64,000 bases of DNA, taken from positions 183,965,350-184,029,349 of the forward strand of contig JAVHZZ010000006.1 of assembly GCA_036250195.1 (NCBI GenBank), written 5' to 3'. Within the stretch, counting starts at the first letter, position 1, and every line of letters starts with the position of its first letter. Shown here piece by piece: positions 32,659 through 43,844 of this stretch. The notes below the pieces were generated by a model. The model had not been told where the DNA came from, searched no databases, and saw only the letters and a program-made list of their open reading frames with translations. Made by a program: the position numbers and the translations under genes. This DNA comes from Mixophyes australis (lineage: Eukaryota; Chordata; Amphibia; Anura; Limnodynastidae).

Positions 32659-33330
32659 GACTGATACCGTTTCAGTGTTCATTCGCCAGTCTCCTTGTTC
32701 GCCTTATCTGCATTCCTTTTATCCACCACACACTCCTATTCCACATATGCACTTGAGTGCATGACTCTGGACTGTCACAGCCCGAAACAATGGGGCCTCA
32801 CTTAGGTTAACTAAGCGGCAGGGTCTGAATAAAGACTGGACGCCTCCCAGTTTAACCTCCTCCATTGCTTTTCCCCAGAATCTGGCTGGTTGGACAGGGT
32901 ACTGCAGTTCCTCTGCAAAACATGTGACAGGGACCATCCTGATAATTACCCAAAGCCCACCTAGCCACATTTAAGAATAAACAATAACAAACTTATATAT
33001 GATACAATCAAATATAAGTGGTAACAGTTGGGGTAATTGAACACAATAATACAATGCCTCCCTTTCTCCCTACAAGCCTAGATAGGATTTCCAGAGGGTT
33101 ATAACTTTTAGTTGTGTGGGCCAGAACCCAGTGCTCACTACAGTGAGTGCCAACTTCCATAGTGACCTTTTGCTGTTTAAAATGTTATAGCTGATACAAT
33201 ACCTTCTTGGAGAACAACTGAACTATAGCCTTGTCATCCTATTCATGACTACTTCATCTTAGGATATGCCCCATTGGTACTCAGTTACCACCAGTGCATG
33301 AGTCCATGATCTCAGATATTAAATAGGAGG
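32659..33330. other. no gene seen
   Basis: No domain-bearing ORF. A CAATAATACAATGCC ... AAGAATAAACAATAAC stretch is AT-rich and unassigned. Confidence 0.35.
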
Positions 33331-33769
33331 TGTGACAGGATTAGAAATGCTCACTGACCCCCGTGTTTTGGTTTTGTTTTTGGTTTTCGATCTGGATTAC
33401 CTTTGTGTTTTGGTTTTGGTTTTGGTTTTGCAAAACCGCCCTTGCGTGTTTTGTTTTTGGTTTTGTTTGGTTTTGTTTTGGTATTTTTGAAAAAAATACA
33501 ATTTTTTTGGTCTAAAATAACCTAATTTAGTGCTCCACCAGTTTCTTGGATAAGTGAGGTAATTCTAAAGCTAATAAATTATGAAAAAAAACAGTTTTAT
33601 CCCTGGTAGGCCATCCTTAATTCGAACACTTGTCTGCAAATTATACAGACAAACCTGGTTGTCTACCTCCCCCTCTTTGATTATTGGCAATGTAGCCATC
33701 GTCTTTGGGTGTATATTACACCCTCCACTTGTAGTTGAATATCAAAAAGCAGCCTGCACAGACTGTGGA

Positions 33770-34260
33770 ATTAGAAAGTAAAATTAAATGGACCACGGTA
33801 GTTTGGTGGCTATCTATGCCCCCCCCCCCGCCCCCGCCCTCCACTTGCATCCTGCATAGACTGTAGAACTAGAAATTCGAATATACAAAGAAATGGACAA
33901 AGGCAGTTTGGTATCTGTCTGCATCAGACCCCCAAAACCCCCAACCCCCATCCACTTGTAGTAAAATAGAAAAAAAAGCAGCCTGCATAGACTGTAGAAC
34001 TAGAAATTTGAATATACAAAGAAATGGACAAAGGCAGTTTGGTATCTGTCCGCATCAGACCCCCCCCCCCCCCCCCCATCCACTTGTAGTAAAATAGAAA
34101 AAAAAGCAGCCTGCGTAGACTGTAGAACTAGAAATTCAAATATACAAAGAAATGGACAAAGGCAGTTTGGTATCTGTCTGCATCAGATCCACTCTCCACT
34201 AGGAGTAAAATAGAAAACTATTCAGCCATTATATAATTAGAATATAAATAGAAATTGTGA
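33770..34260. repeat. minisatellite, about 107-bp unit, 3' side of the hAT-2 ORF
   Basis: Four units with GAAATGGACAAAGGCAGTTT, GGTATCTGTCTGCATCAGA, a poly-C run of variable length (longest near 34062-34078) and CCACTTGTAGTAAAATAGAA. Confidence 0.85.
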
Positions 34261-34919
34261 AAGGCAATTTGGTATCTGTCTGCATCATAATCATCAACAT
34301 CCTCATAAGCGCCCTCGTCACCTCCACAAATCTCCCCCTCATCCTCTTCTATTTCCAAAGTGGCATCCTCAATTTGTGTATCACCGGCTACACTCGGGCT
34401 GTTCAGGTACACATCAGCAGAACTGCTGAAAGGGCCCTTCTTTATGGGTACACTAACATAATGCTCACGATTAGACATACCACTGTTGGATGGACTCTCC
34501 ACAGGGATTGGTGTCATTTCTGATTCAGAGCAAACATTATCCTCCAATGCCATACTGTTATCTTGCAGCTCGGCTTTGACGCGTAACAGTAGTTGTGCAC
34601 CACTTGTAGGCTCGGTAACATTTTTGGATCTGCCACTAATAGAGAAAGGCGAAGGCCTCATTCTCTCTTTGCCACTGCGTGTGTAGAATGGCATGTTGGC
34701 AATTTTTTTTCTATCGGCACTTAACTTTTCGGCAGTTAGACTTTTTTTTCGCTTCAACACCGTAAATTGTTTTTTGGTGTGTGTTTTTTTGGATGATTTC
34801 AAAAGACGGTGTAGTTTGACATCGCCTTTCCCAGATGACGTACTGGGAACACTACCATCAGGACTGGTGACAGAACCTGGTTGCTCATTTAGCTCATATG
34901 TGGACTGCTTTGAATCCAT
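34218..34919 (-). CDS. hAT N-terminal-type ORF, homologue of 29816-30475 (233 aa)
   Basis: Same start (MDSKQSTYELNEQPG), same basic block and MPFYTRSGKERMRP motif, same acidic tail (EEDEGEICGGDEG). It has a 13-residue insertion around YVSVPIKKGPFSS relative to element 1. Differences between the two copies are mostly single substitutions that keep the frame open over more than 215 codons, and no premature stop is present in either. The end of the ORF differs by a frameshift in the last few codons. Confidence 0.7.
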   Translation of the reverse strand: MDSKQSTYELNEQPGSVTSPDGSVPSTSSGKGDVKLHRLLKSSKKTHTKKQFTVLKRKKSLTAEKLSADRKKIANMPFYTRSGKERMRPSPFSISGRSKNVTEPTSGAQLLLRVKAELQDNSMALEDNVCSESEMTPIPVESPSNSGMSNREHYVSVPIKKGPFSSSADVYLNSPSVAGDTQIEDATLEIEEDEGEICGGDEGAYEDVDDYDADRYQIAFHNFYLYSNYIMAE

Positions 34920-34940
34920 TCTGAGCCCAAAGCACTTGTA

Positions 34941-35140
34941 GTGCTAAAAATTATTTGGTAGATACTGCTGACAGATAGTAATTTTGACAGCCAGAAATAT
35001 TTATGCACAATTATGGGGGACACCTCAAAAGCACTGGGGAGTGCTAAAAATTATTTGGTAGAAACTGCTGACAGATAGTAATTTTGACAGCCAGAAATAT
35101 TTAGGCAAAATAATGGGGGACACCCAAAAAGCACTTTGAA
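34941..35140. repeat. 2 x 100-bp leader repeats of hAT element 2
   Basis: Two units starting GTGCTAAAAATTATTTGGTA at 34941 and 35041, homologous to the 16-unit array at 30501. Confidence 0.92.
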
Positions 35141-35310
35141 TGCCAAATATTGAAAAAAAAAGACCCCTCTATCCTCCTCTCTTCTCTAGCGATTTTTGTT
35201 AGCACAATTGGAATAAGAGTATTGTATTCTCTGTCCCTGCTCTAGTCAGCCTGTGACTACACCCTGCTCTCTCCCTCTGTCAAATGGCGATGGATTGCTG
35301 TGGAGGCGTG

Positions 35311-35318
35311 TATTTATA
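35311..35318 (-). promoter_or_regulatory. TATA box of hAT element 2
   Basis: TATAAATA on the minus strand, in the same context as in element 1. Confidence 0.6.
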
Positions 35319-36260
35319 ATCTTCAAGTATCGCGAGAACCGAGCCCCGAGATCTGACAACGTCACAATGACGTTCGGCCTCGATTTGGATTCCTACTCGG
35401 CTCGGTACTTGGATACCCAAAGTTCGGGTGGGTTCGGTTCTCGGAGAACCGAGCCCGCCCATCTCTAGACAGGATGGACCTACTATGCCACCCTGTACGT
35501 GTTGCTGTGGACTGGCTGGGTTTGCCTTACCACCATTCACTTTCTTTATCCCAAATGGCCCCTCCAAACACAGTAGAAGGGGTCTGCTGCTACCACTAAG
35601 TTACTTCAACGGTACGTCGAACTGCTTCCTTATGGGTAACTTGCTGCTAGTGCACCCCATGCTGGGCACCTGAGCTGGTACCCTTGATCTCTTCCTGCAG
35701 ATTAGGGTTGCTGTGGATGGTTTCCCATGGCCTATCACACTGGCCAGAGCTGCAGTGTAGTATGCAGAGCATTGGTACTAGATGCTGGTCCCAGCCTCAG
35801 AACAGCTGGATAATGGATTAGATTGGTCTTATTTGTTGGTCACAGGAATTATAGCAGGTAAGTAGGTGTAAAGCAGGATCTTGAAGCAATGCTGTTTTAT
35901 TAGCTAAAGTAGTCCTTACAAGGACAGTTACAAACTAGTTTGAGGTACTAGCGATCCAGAAGTTACAGATGGAATGATATATAACATGGTCAAAGAGGGC
36001 CCTTTTTATATAGATTCTGACACACATGTTGGCAGGGGGTAACCCTGTCCCCTGATCCTAGATGGCACTGCAAAGACTGAGATATTACATCAGATATTTA
36101 ATATCAGGATGCAATATGTTCTCTAAATTTGAATTTAAATGCAATGTAAAGTTAACAAAATGTGCACCAATCTGGGATTTTCTATCTCTCTCAGACACAG
36201 GATGACAGTCTAACGACTCCCTGCTGTGTGTTCAAGCTAACGGATGTGTTGGACACTCAC

Positions 36261-37077
36261 ACATCAAAAGGCCTAATTAGTATGAGGGACTTTATTTAGA
36301 AAAGCTACAAAAAACAGGCTTCCTCCAACATGGCATATTACCTCATAAATGAATATGAAAATAAATATGAAAATAAATACATTTACACTTCCATCGCCCA
36401 GCGCAGGTACTTAGCCCTTTCTGGCGCTGAGCGATGATTAATAACACAATGCCCATAAGTTAACTATTTACATTTAAATTAATAAATATACTCTTTAATA
36501 TATCTTTAATCCCTTAGTGCTGAAGCTTAACCCAATCAACACAGCAACATCAGGTACTAACCCAGTCATCATGGCCATGTGGGAGGTGAGGGAGACCCGG
36601 CCACAGGAGGTCTAGAAAAGTTCAGTACAATAATTAGAGCAAGTTAGCGAGGATTAGACAGGACAGACAAATGTTTGCGGCAGAACATTAAAACAAATGG
36701 TTGGGCAAAGGAGAGACCTGCAAAACTAGCAAGGGTAACGAAAGGTTACAAACAATGTAGTCAAAAAACAAGACAGAGGTCAAAACTAAAGAAAACAACA
36801 ATACAGAACACTATAAGGAGCCCTACAAATGAGCAGAGTGTAGGTGGGTCTTATATACTGAAGAAAGAGGAAGCAACAATTAGACTATCAGAACGTGTGA
36901 GGCATGATGTATTTGAGTGACTGCGCATGCACATCATAATGCATGTGCATAAATAAACAGAGACCGCCACCTCTATATAATTAATGTACACTGATCTGTA
37001 TATACCTAGCACATGTAAACATATATATACTGATATATACTGGTCAGGGCAGGCGCTGCCAGTTTTGTTTCTATAGT
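36261..37077. other. no gene seen
   Basis: AT-rich. A small tandem of AAATATGAAAAT units sits at 36347-36378. No domain-bearing frame. Confidence 0.35.
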
Positions 37078-37244
37078 GCATTTATTAGGGATGAGCGCAC
37101 TCGGATTTCCTGAATCCGAGCCCACCCGAACGTTGCGGATCCGAGTCGGATCCGAGACAGATCCGGGTATTGGCGCCAAATTCAAAAGTGAAACTGAGGC
37201 TCTGACTCATAATCCCGTTGTCGGATCTCGCGATACTCGGATCC

Positions 37245-37251
37245 TATAAAT
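37245..37251 (+). promoter_or_regulatory. probable transposase promoter (TATA box)
   Basis: TATAAAT preceded by GTTGTCGGATCTCGCGATA, a block that is the reverse complement of the 5' side of hAT elements 1 and 2. Confidence 0.6.
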
Positions 37252-37320
37252 TCCCCGCTAGTCGCCGCCATCTTCACTCGGGCATTGATCAGGGTAGAGG
37301 GAGGGTGTGTTAGGTGGTCC

Positions 37321-37441
37321 TCTGTGCTGTTTAGTTCTGTGCTGTTTAGTTCTGTGCTGTTTAGTGCTGTGCTGTGCTGTGCTGTTTAGTGCTGTGCTGT
37401 GCTGTGCTGTGCTGTGCTGTGCTGTGCTGTGCTGTGCTGTG
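37321..37441. repeat. GCTGT pentanucleotide array
   Basis: More than ten GCTGT units, interrupted by TTAGTTCTGT variants upstream. Confidence 0.92.
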
Positions 37442-37444
37442 TTC

Positions 37445-38775
37445 TGCAGTATCAGTCCAGTGGTGCTGTGTGCTGTGCTCTGTCCTTCTGAGGTCAGTGG
37501 TGCTGCTGGGTCCTGTGCTGTGTCCTGTTCAGTCCAGTGGTGCTGTGTCCTGTGCTCTGTGCTTCTAAGGGCATAGTTATTTCCCCAATATTCCCCTGTG
37601 TTTAAAAAAATAAAAAAAAGTTTTTTTAAAAAATACCAAAAACTACTTTAATATTTTTTAATTACAACAAAATTTGCACAACCAATCCTGCAGTATAAGC
37701 CCATTGGTACTGCAATATTACCAAGTTCACACATTCAGCAGTAAAAGTCCAGTGGTACTGCAATATTACAAAGTTTACACATTCTGCAGTATCAGTCCAG
37801 TGGTGCTGTGTCCTGTGCTCTGTCCTGCTGAGTTCCGTAGTGCTGCTGGGTCCTGTGCCGTGTCCTGTTCAGTCCAGTGGTGCTGTGTCCTGTGCTCTGT
37901 GCTTCTAAGGGCATAGTTATTTCCCCATTATTCCCAAGTTTTTAAAAAATAAAAAAAAAGTAAAAAAAAATAAAAAATTAAAAAAAAAAAAAAAAATATA
38001 ATAATTATAACCAAATTTGCAAAACCAATCCTGCAGTATAAGTCCATTGGTACTGCAATATTACCAAGTTCACACATTCAGCAGTAAAAGTCCAGTGGTA
38101 CTGCAATATTACAAAGTTTACACATTCTGCAGTATCAGTCCAGTGGTGCTGTGTCCTGTGCTCTGTCCTGCTGAGTTCCGTAGTGCTGCTGGGTCCTGTG
38201 CCGTGTCCTGTTCAGTCCAGTGGTGCTGTGTCCTGTGCTCTGTGCTTCTAAGGGCATAGTTATTTCCCCAATATTCCCCTGTGTTTAAAAAAATAAAAAA
38301 AAGTTTTTTTAAAAAATACCAAAAACTACTTTAATATTTTTTAATTACCACCAAATTTGCAAAACCAATCCTGCAGTATAAGCCCATTGGTACTGCAATA
38401 TTACCAAGTTCACACATTCAGCAGTAAAAGTCCAGTGGTACTGCAATATTACAAAGTTTACACATTCTGCAGTATCAGTCCAGTGGTGCTGTGTCCTGTG
38501 CTCTGTCCTGCTGAGTTCCGTAGTGCTGCTGGATCCTGTGCCGTGTCCTGTTCAGTCCAGTGGTGCTGTGTCCTGTGCTCTGTGCTTCTAAGGGCATAGT
38601 TATTTCCCCACTATTCCCAAGTTTTTTAAAAATAAGAAAAAAGTAAAAAAAAATAAAAAATTTAAAAAAAAAAAAATATATAATAATTATAACCAAATTT
38701 GTAAAACCAATCCAGCAGTATAAGTCCATTGGTACTGCAATATTACCAAGTTCACACATTCTGCAGTATCTTGTG
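37445..38775. repeat. about 340-bp tandem repeats in the leader of hAT element 3
   Basis: Units begin ACCAATCCTGCAGTATAAG at 37681, 38024 and 38364, with a partial unit at 38706 and a leading partial from 37445. Each contains GTCCAGTGGTGCTGTGTCCT twice and an A/T homopolymer block that differs in length. Identity between units is very high. Confidence 0.92.
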
Positions 38776-38883
38776 CTACATATAATAGAGACCAAAAATT
38801 TGGAGGATAAAGTAGGGAAAGATCAAGACCCACTTCCTCCTAATGCTGAAGCTGCTGCCACTAGTCATGACATAGACGATGAA

Positions 38884-41796
38884 ATGCCATCAACGTCGTC
38901 TTCCAAGCCCGATGCCCAATCTCGTAGTACCGGGCATGTAAAATCCAAAAAGCCCAAGTTAAGAAAAAGTAGCAAAAAGAGAAACTTAAAATCATCTGAG
39001 GAGAAACGTAAAGTTGCCAATATGCCATTTACGACACGGAGTGGCAAGGAACGGCTTAGGCCCTGGCCCGTGTTCATGACTAGTGGTTCAGCTTCACCCA
39101 CGGATCTTAGCCCTCCTCCTCCTCCCCCCCCCTACAAAAAATTGAAGAGAGTTATGCTGTCAGCAACAAAACAGCAAACAACTCTGCCTTCTAAAGAGAA
39201 ATTATCACAAATCCCCAAGGCCAGTCCAAGCGTGTTGGTGGTTGTCAAGCCTGACCTTCCCATCACTGTACTTCCCATCACTGTACGGGAAGAGGTGGCT
39301 CGGGAGGAGGCTATTGATGATGTAGCTGGCGCTGTGGAGGAACTTGATGATGAGGATGGTGATGTGGTTATTGTAAATGAGGCACCAGGGGGGGAAACAG
39401 CTGATGTCCATGGGATGAAAAAGCCCATCGTCATGCCTGGTCAGAAGACCAAAAAATGCACCTCTTCGGTCTGGAGTTATTTTTATCCAAATCCAGACAA
39501 CCAATGTATGGCAATATGTAGCTTATGTAAAGCTCAAATAAGCAGGGGTAAGGATCTTGCCCACCTAGGAACATCCTCCCTTATACGTCACCTGAATAAC
39601 CTTCATAGTTCAGTGGTTAGTTCAGGAACTGGGGCTAGGACCCTCATCGGTACAGGGACACCTAAATCCCGTGGTCCAGTTGGATACACACCAGCAACAC
39701 CCTCCTCGTCAACTTCCTCCACAATCTCCATCAGATTCAGTCCTGCAGCCCAAGTCAGCAGCCAGACTGAGTCCTCCTCAATACGGGATTCATCCGAGGA
39801 ATCCTGCAGCGGTACGCCTACTACTGCCACTGCTGCTGTTGCTGCTGTTAGTCGGTCATCTTCCCAGAGGGGAAGTCGTAAGACCGCTAAGTCTTTCACC
39901 AAACAATTGACCGTCCAACAGTCGTTTGCCATGACCACCAAATACGATAGTAGTCACCCTATTGCAAAGCGTATAACTGCGGCTGTAACTGCAATGTTGG
40001 TGTTAGACGTGCGCCCGGTGTCCGCCATCAGTGGAGTGGGATTTAGAGGGTTGATGGAGGTATTGTGTCCCCGGTACCAAATCCCCTCGAGATTCCACTT
40101 CACTAGGCAGGCGATACCAAAAATGTACAGAGAAGTACGATCAAGTGTCCTCAGTGCTCTTAAAAATGCGGTTGTACCCACTGTCCACTTAACCACGGAC
40201 ATGTGGACAAGTGGTTCTGGGCAAACGAAGGACTATATGACTGTGACAGCCCACTGGGTTGATGCATCCCCTTCCGCAGCAACAGCAACAGCTGCATCAG
40301 TAGCAGCATCTACAAAATGGCTGCTCATGCAAAGGCAGGCAACATTGTGCATTACAGGCTTTAATAAGAGGCACAACGCTGACAACATATTAGAGAAAAT
40401 GAGGGAAATTATCTCCCAGTGGCTTACCCCACTTAGACTCTCATGGGGATTTGTGGTGTCAGACAATGCCAGTAACATTGTGCGGGCATTAAATATGGGC
40501 AATTTCCAGCACGTCCCATGTTTTGCCCACACCATTAATTTGGTGGTGCAGCATTACCTCAAGAGTGACAGGGGTGTGCAGGAGATGCTTGCGGTGGCCC
40601 GCAAAATTGCTGGACACTTTCGGCATTCAGCCAGTGCCTACCGCAGACTAGAGGCACATCAAAAAAGCTTGAACCTGCCCTGCCATCACCTCAAACAAGA
40701 GGTTGTGACGCGCTGGAACTCCACCCTCTATATGCTGCAGAGGATGGAGGAGCAGCAAAAGGCCATTCAGGCCTACACAGCCACCTACGACATAGGCAAA
40801 GGAGTGGGGATGCGCCTGAGTCAAGCGCAGTGGAGACTGATTTCCGTGTTGTGCAAGGTTCTGCAGCCATTTGAACTTGCCACACGAGAAGTCAGTTCCG
40901 ACACTGCCAGCTTGAGTCAGGTCATTCCCCTGATCAGGCTGTTGCAGAAGCAGCTGGAGAAAGTGAGGGAGGAGCTGGTAAGCCATTGCGATTACAGCAA
41001 GCATGTAGCTCTTGTGGATGTAGCCCTTCGTACGCTTTGCCAGGATCCGAGGGTGGTCACTCTTTTAAAGTCAGAGGAATACATTCTGGCCACCGTGCTC
41101 GATCCTCGGTTTAAAGCGTATGTTGTGTCTCTGTTTCCGGCGGACACAAGTCTACAGCGGTGCAAAGACCTGCTGGTCAGGAGATTGTCCTCTGAAGAGG
41201 ACCGTGACATGCCAACAGCTCCACCCTCATTTTCTTCCACATCTATGGCTGCGAGGAAAAAGCTCAGTTTTCCCAAAAGAGGCACTGGCGGGGATGCTGA
41301 TAACATCTGGTCCGGACTGAAGGACCTGCCAACCATTGCAGACATGTCTACTCTCGCTGCATTGGATGCTGTCACAATAGAAAAAATTGTGGATGATTAC
41401 TTTGCTGACACCATCCAAGTAGACATGTCAGACAGTCCATATTGTTACTGGCAGGAAAAAAAGGCAGTTTGGAAGCCCCTGTACAAACTGGCTCTATTTT
41501 ACCTGAGTTGTCCCCCCTCCAGTGTGTACTCGGAAAGAGTTTTTAGTGCAGCGGGGAACCTGGTCAGTGAGCGGCGAAGGAGGTTGCTTCCTCACAACGT
41601 TGAAAAAATGATGTTTATAAAAATGAATAATCAATTCCTCAATGAAGTACAGCACTGCCCTCCAGATACTACAGAGGGACCTGTGGTTGTGGAGTCCAGC
41701 GGGGACGAATTGATAATGTGTGATGAGGAGGAAGTACACACTGTAGGGGGAGAGGAATCAGAGGTTGAGGATGAGGACGACATCTTGCCTCAGTAG
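38884..41796 (+). CDS. hAT (Ac-like, BED-finger) transposase, 970 aa
   Basis: Cut-and-paste transposase, acting in the nucleus. One uninterrupted frame. Numbered from the ATG at 38884: Ser/Lys-rich start with MPFTTRSGKERLRP, BED zinc finger with Trp197, Cys212, Cys215, His236 and His241, then the RNase H-like core. Putative catalytic residues are Asp439 (LTTDMWTS), Asp527 (VVSDNASN) and Glu884 (SVYSERVFSAAG). The C-terminal dimerisation block LVSERRRRLLPHNVEKMMFI follows, then an acidic tail. The frame is open upstream to 38773 with no ATG. A TTG at 38800, followed by GAGGATAAA, sits where an ATG would give a conserved-looking start, so the original start may be mutated. I chose the first ATG. 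Confidence 0.9.
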   Translation: MPSTSSSKPDAQSRSTGHVKSKKPKLRKSSKKRNLKSSEEKRKVANMPFTTRSGKERLRPWPVFMTSGSASPTDLSPPPPPPPYKKLKRVMLSATKQQTTLPSKEKLSQIPKASPSVLVVVKPDLPITVLPITVREEVAREEAIDDVAGAVEELDDEDGDVVIVNEAPGGETADVHGMKKPIVMPGQKTKKCTSSVWSYFYPNPDNQCMAICSLCKAQISRGKDLAHLGTSSLIRHLNNLHSSVVSSGTGARTLIGTGTPKSRGPVGYTPATPSSSTSSTISIRFSPAAQVSSQTESSSIRDSSEESCSGTPTTATAAVAAVSRSSSQRGSRKTAKSFTKQLTVQQSFAMTTKYDSSHPIAKRITAAVTAMLVLDVRPVSAISGVGFRGLMEVLCPRYQIPSRFHFTRQAIPKMYREVRSSVLSALKNAVVPTVHLTTDMWTSGSGQTKDYMTVTAHWVDASPSAATATAASVAASTKWLLMQRQATLCITGFNKRHNADNILEKMREIISQWLTPLRLSWGFVVSDNASNIVRALNMGNFQHVPCFAHTINLVVQHYLKSDRGVQEMLAVARKIAGHFRHSASAYRRLEAHQKSLNLPCHHLKQEVVTRWNSTLYMLQRMEEQQKAIQAYTATYDIGKGVGMRLSQAQWRLISVLCKVLQPFELATREVSSDTASLSQVIPLIRLLQKQLEKVREELVSHCDYSKHVALVDVALRTLCQDPRVVTLLKSEEYILATVLDPRFKAYVVSLFPADTSLQRCKDLLVRRLSSEEDRDMPTAPPSFSSTSMAARKKLSFPKRGTGGDADNIWSGLKDLPTIADMSTLAALDAVTIEKIVDDYFADTIQVDMSDSPYCYWQEKKAVWKPLYKLALFYLSCPPSSVYSERVFSAAGNLVSERRRRLLPHNVEKMMFIKMNNQFLNEVQHCPPDTTEGPVVVESSGDELIMCDEEEVHTVGGEESEVEDEDDILPQ

Positions 41797-42287
41797 AGCC
41801 TGTTTAGTCTGTACAGGGAGAGATGAATAGCTTTTTTGGTGTGGGGGCCCAAACAAACCAATCATTTCAGTCAAAGTTGTTTGGTAGGCCCTGTCGCTGA
41901 AATGATTTGTGTGTTAAAGTGTGCATGTCCTATTTCAACAGCAGACCTCTCAACTGCAGCTCATCCCTCCTCTGCGGGGATAATGTCTCCTGTGCTCTGA
42001 CACGTCACTCTGTGTACTCTCAGCCTCAGGATCTGACACTACAGCTACCATGCCTCTTGTAGCAGCCCTCACTCCAGGGCCTCTTCCATGTGCAGTGTCC
42101 CCCTCTCTCTTGGGTTCACTATAGTGGCATGGAGTTCTCCCCCATCATCCAGGGCACACATTCCTTGCCCTGGCTCAGTCACCACGCTCAGACTTCCAGG
42201 CAATGCTGGGGGAGCCTGGGAGCTTCCACCCCAGGTCCCCAGCTACAACTCTCCTCTCCTGTGTCTTCTCTCTCTTTCTGACACTTT

Positions 42288-43010
42288 AAAGATCGTGCCT
42301 TTAAATGAAAAAGTCAGTCTTCATTGCACGACTATGTGCAAGTGCAACAGGGACATTTTTTTGGGTTTACAAAGTCAAACAATAACACTACGACCCTGTC
42401 TGTCTGGGGTCTGTCAATGACGAATTGTCTGGAGCATGTTTGGAGGAGGTATTGTGGCCCCGGTATCAAATTGGGTACCGGGGCCACCCCACTATGCAGT
42501 CCAGATACTTGTTTGGTGGAATTCCGACACGTGGAGGGTTTTTAAATTATATTGTGGCCTCGGTACCAAATTGTGTACCGGGGCCACCCCACTACGCAGT
42601 CCAGATACTTGTTTGGTGGAATTCAGACCAGTTGAGGGTTTTATTATTATATTGTGTGGACCACTCTATCTATACCACACTACAACTCTATACCACTCTA
42701 TTTCCTACTTTAATTCTATTTAATTCTATTTCCTACTTTAATTCTATTACTAATTAATTACCATAAAGAGGAACAAAAAAAACCAATTTTACCAAAAGTA
42801 TAATATGACTTAGACTTACAAACACTACACTTGAAAGATCGTGCCTTTAAATGAAAAAGTCAGTCTTCATTGCACGACTATGTGCAACAGGGACAGTTTT
42901 TTTGTTTACAAAGTCAACTAATAACACTTGGACCCTGTCTGTCTTTAACATACTTGATGGGATCTCAATGACGAATTGTCTGTAGCATGTTTGGAGGAGG
43001 TATTGTGGCC
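42288..43010. repeat. direct duplication of a 170-bp segment in hAT element 3
   Basis: 42288-42460 (AAAGATCGTGCCTTTAAATG ... GCATGTTTGGAGGAGG) recurs at 42834-43010, each followed by the 100-bp repeat array. The second copy has a short deletion and an insertion near TTTAACATACTTGATGGGAT. Confidence 0.85.
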
Positions 43011-43660
43011 CCGGTATCAAATTGGGTACCGGGGCCACCCCACTACGCAGTCCAGATACTTGTTTGGTGGAATTCTGACACGTGGAGGGTGTATTTATTT
43101 TATTGTGGCCCCGGTATCAAATTGGGTACCGGGGCCACCCCACTATGCAGTCCAGATACTTGTTTGGTGGAATTCTGACACGTGGAGGGTGTATTTATTT
43201 TATTGTGGCCCCGGTATCAAATTGGGTACCGGGGCCACCCCACTACGCAGTCCAGATACTTGTTTGGTGGAATTCTGACACGTGGAGGATTTTTTAATTA
43301 TATTGTGGCCTCGGTACCAAATTGTGTACCGGGGCCACCACACTACGCAGTCCAGATACTTGTTTGGTGGAATTCTGACAAGTGGAGGGTGTATTTATTT
43401 TATTGTGGCCCCGGTATCAAATTGGGTACCGGGGCCACCCCACTACGCAGTCCAGATACTTGTTTGGTGGAATTCTGACACGTGGAGGGTGTATTTATTT
43501 TATTGTGGCCCCGGTATCAAATTGGGTACCGGGGCCACCCCACTACGCAGTCCAGATACTTGTTTGGTGGAATTCTGACACGTGGAGGGTTTTTTAATTA
43601 TATTGTGGCCTCGGTACCAAATTGTGTACCGGGGCCACCACACTACGCAGTCAAGATAGA
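42452..43660. repeat. 100-bp array with internal palindrome, 3' of the transposase
   Basis: Units at 42452-42655 (two) and 43002-43660 (six to seven). Each holds the inverted pair GGCCCCGGTA ... TACCGGGGCC around a 10-bp loop, then CACTACGCAGTCCAGATACT and TGTTTGGTGGAATTC. The GTAC-centred arms are preserved in most units. Short open frames across the array are a by-product. Confidence 0.93.
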
Positions 43661-43719
43661 TAGATGCGTATCATAGATAAAGTACATTCAGTGGTGTGGG
43701 GCAAATTGAAAAATATTCC

Positions 43720-43806
43720 AAATGCACTGACATTATCAAAAACAAGAGGTTGTCACACGCTAAAACTCCAACATGTATATGATGGAGAGGATGGAGGAGC
43801 AGCCGT
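43720..43806 (+). pseudogene. transposase-derived fragment between two arrays
   Basis: 43735-43802 (CAAAAACAAGAGGTTGTCAC ... GGATGGAGGAGCAGC) matches the transposase ORF at about 40690-40757 (CAAACAAGAGGTTGTGACGC ... GGATGGAGGAGCAGC), with substitutions that break the frame. It looks like an internal piece of a related hAT transposase captured in the 3' region. Confidence 0.65.
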
Positions 43807-43844
43807 ATGTGTAGTGTAATGCAGATCTGTTGAAGGTTTTTTAT

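Larger units (their letters stand above)
33342..35467 (-). mobile_element. hAT transposon 2 (non-autonomous, 2126 bp)
   Basis: Ends TAGAAATGCTCACTG and CCCATCTCTA, with a perfect 8-bp duplication GACAGGAT (33334-33341, 35468-35475). Same architecture as element 1, but the leader array has two 100-bp units instead of sixteen. The left tip has a mutation relative to element 1 (TAGAAATGC against TAGAGATGG). Confidence 0.92.
33331..36260 (-). mobile_element. probable solo LTR, split by hAT element 2
   Basis: Leaving out the inserted hAT, TGTGACAGGAT joins GGACCTACTATGCC. On the minus strand a TATATAAAAAGGGCCC promoter lies near 36018-36003 and an AATAAAAC poly(A)-type signal near 35902-35895, in the spacing expected of an LTR whose end is CCTGTCACA. 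The outer border at about 36260 and the family are not resolved. Confidence 0.4.

Noticed and set aside
37307..37576. Cys/Leu-rich ORFs in the GCTGT array
   Set aside because: Produced by the pentanucleotide repeat.
38773..38883. Transposase start at 38773
   Set aside because: The codon there is GTG, not ATG; a vertebrate gene would not normally initiate there.
42976..43676. Series of about 100-codon plus-strand ORFs repeated every 100 bp
   Set aside because: By-product of the 100-bp array; no start context or domain.
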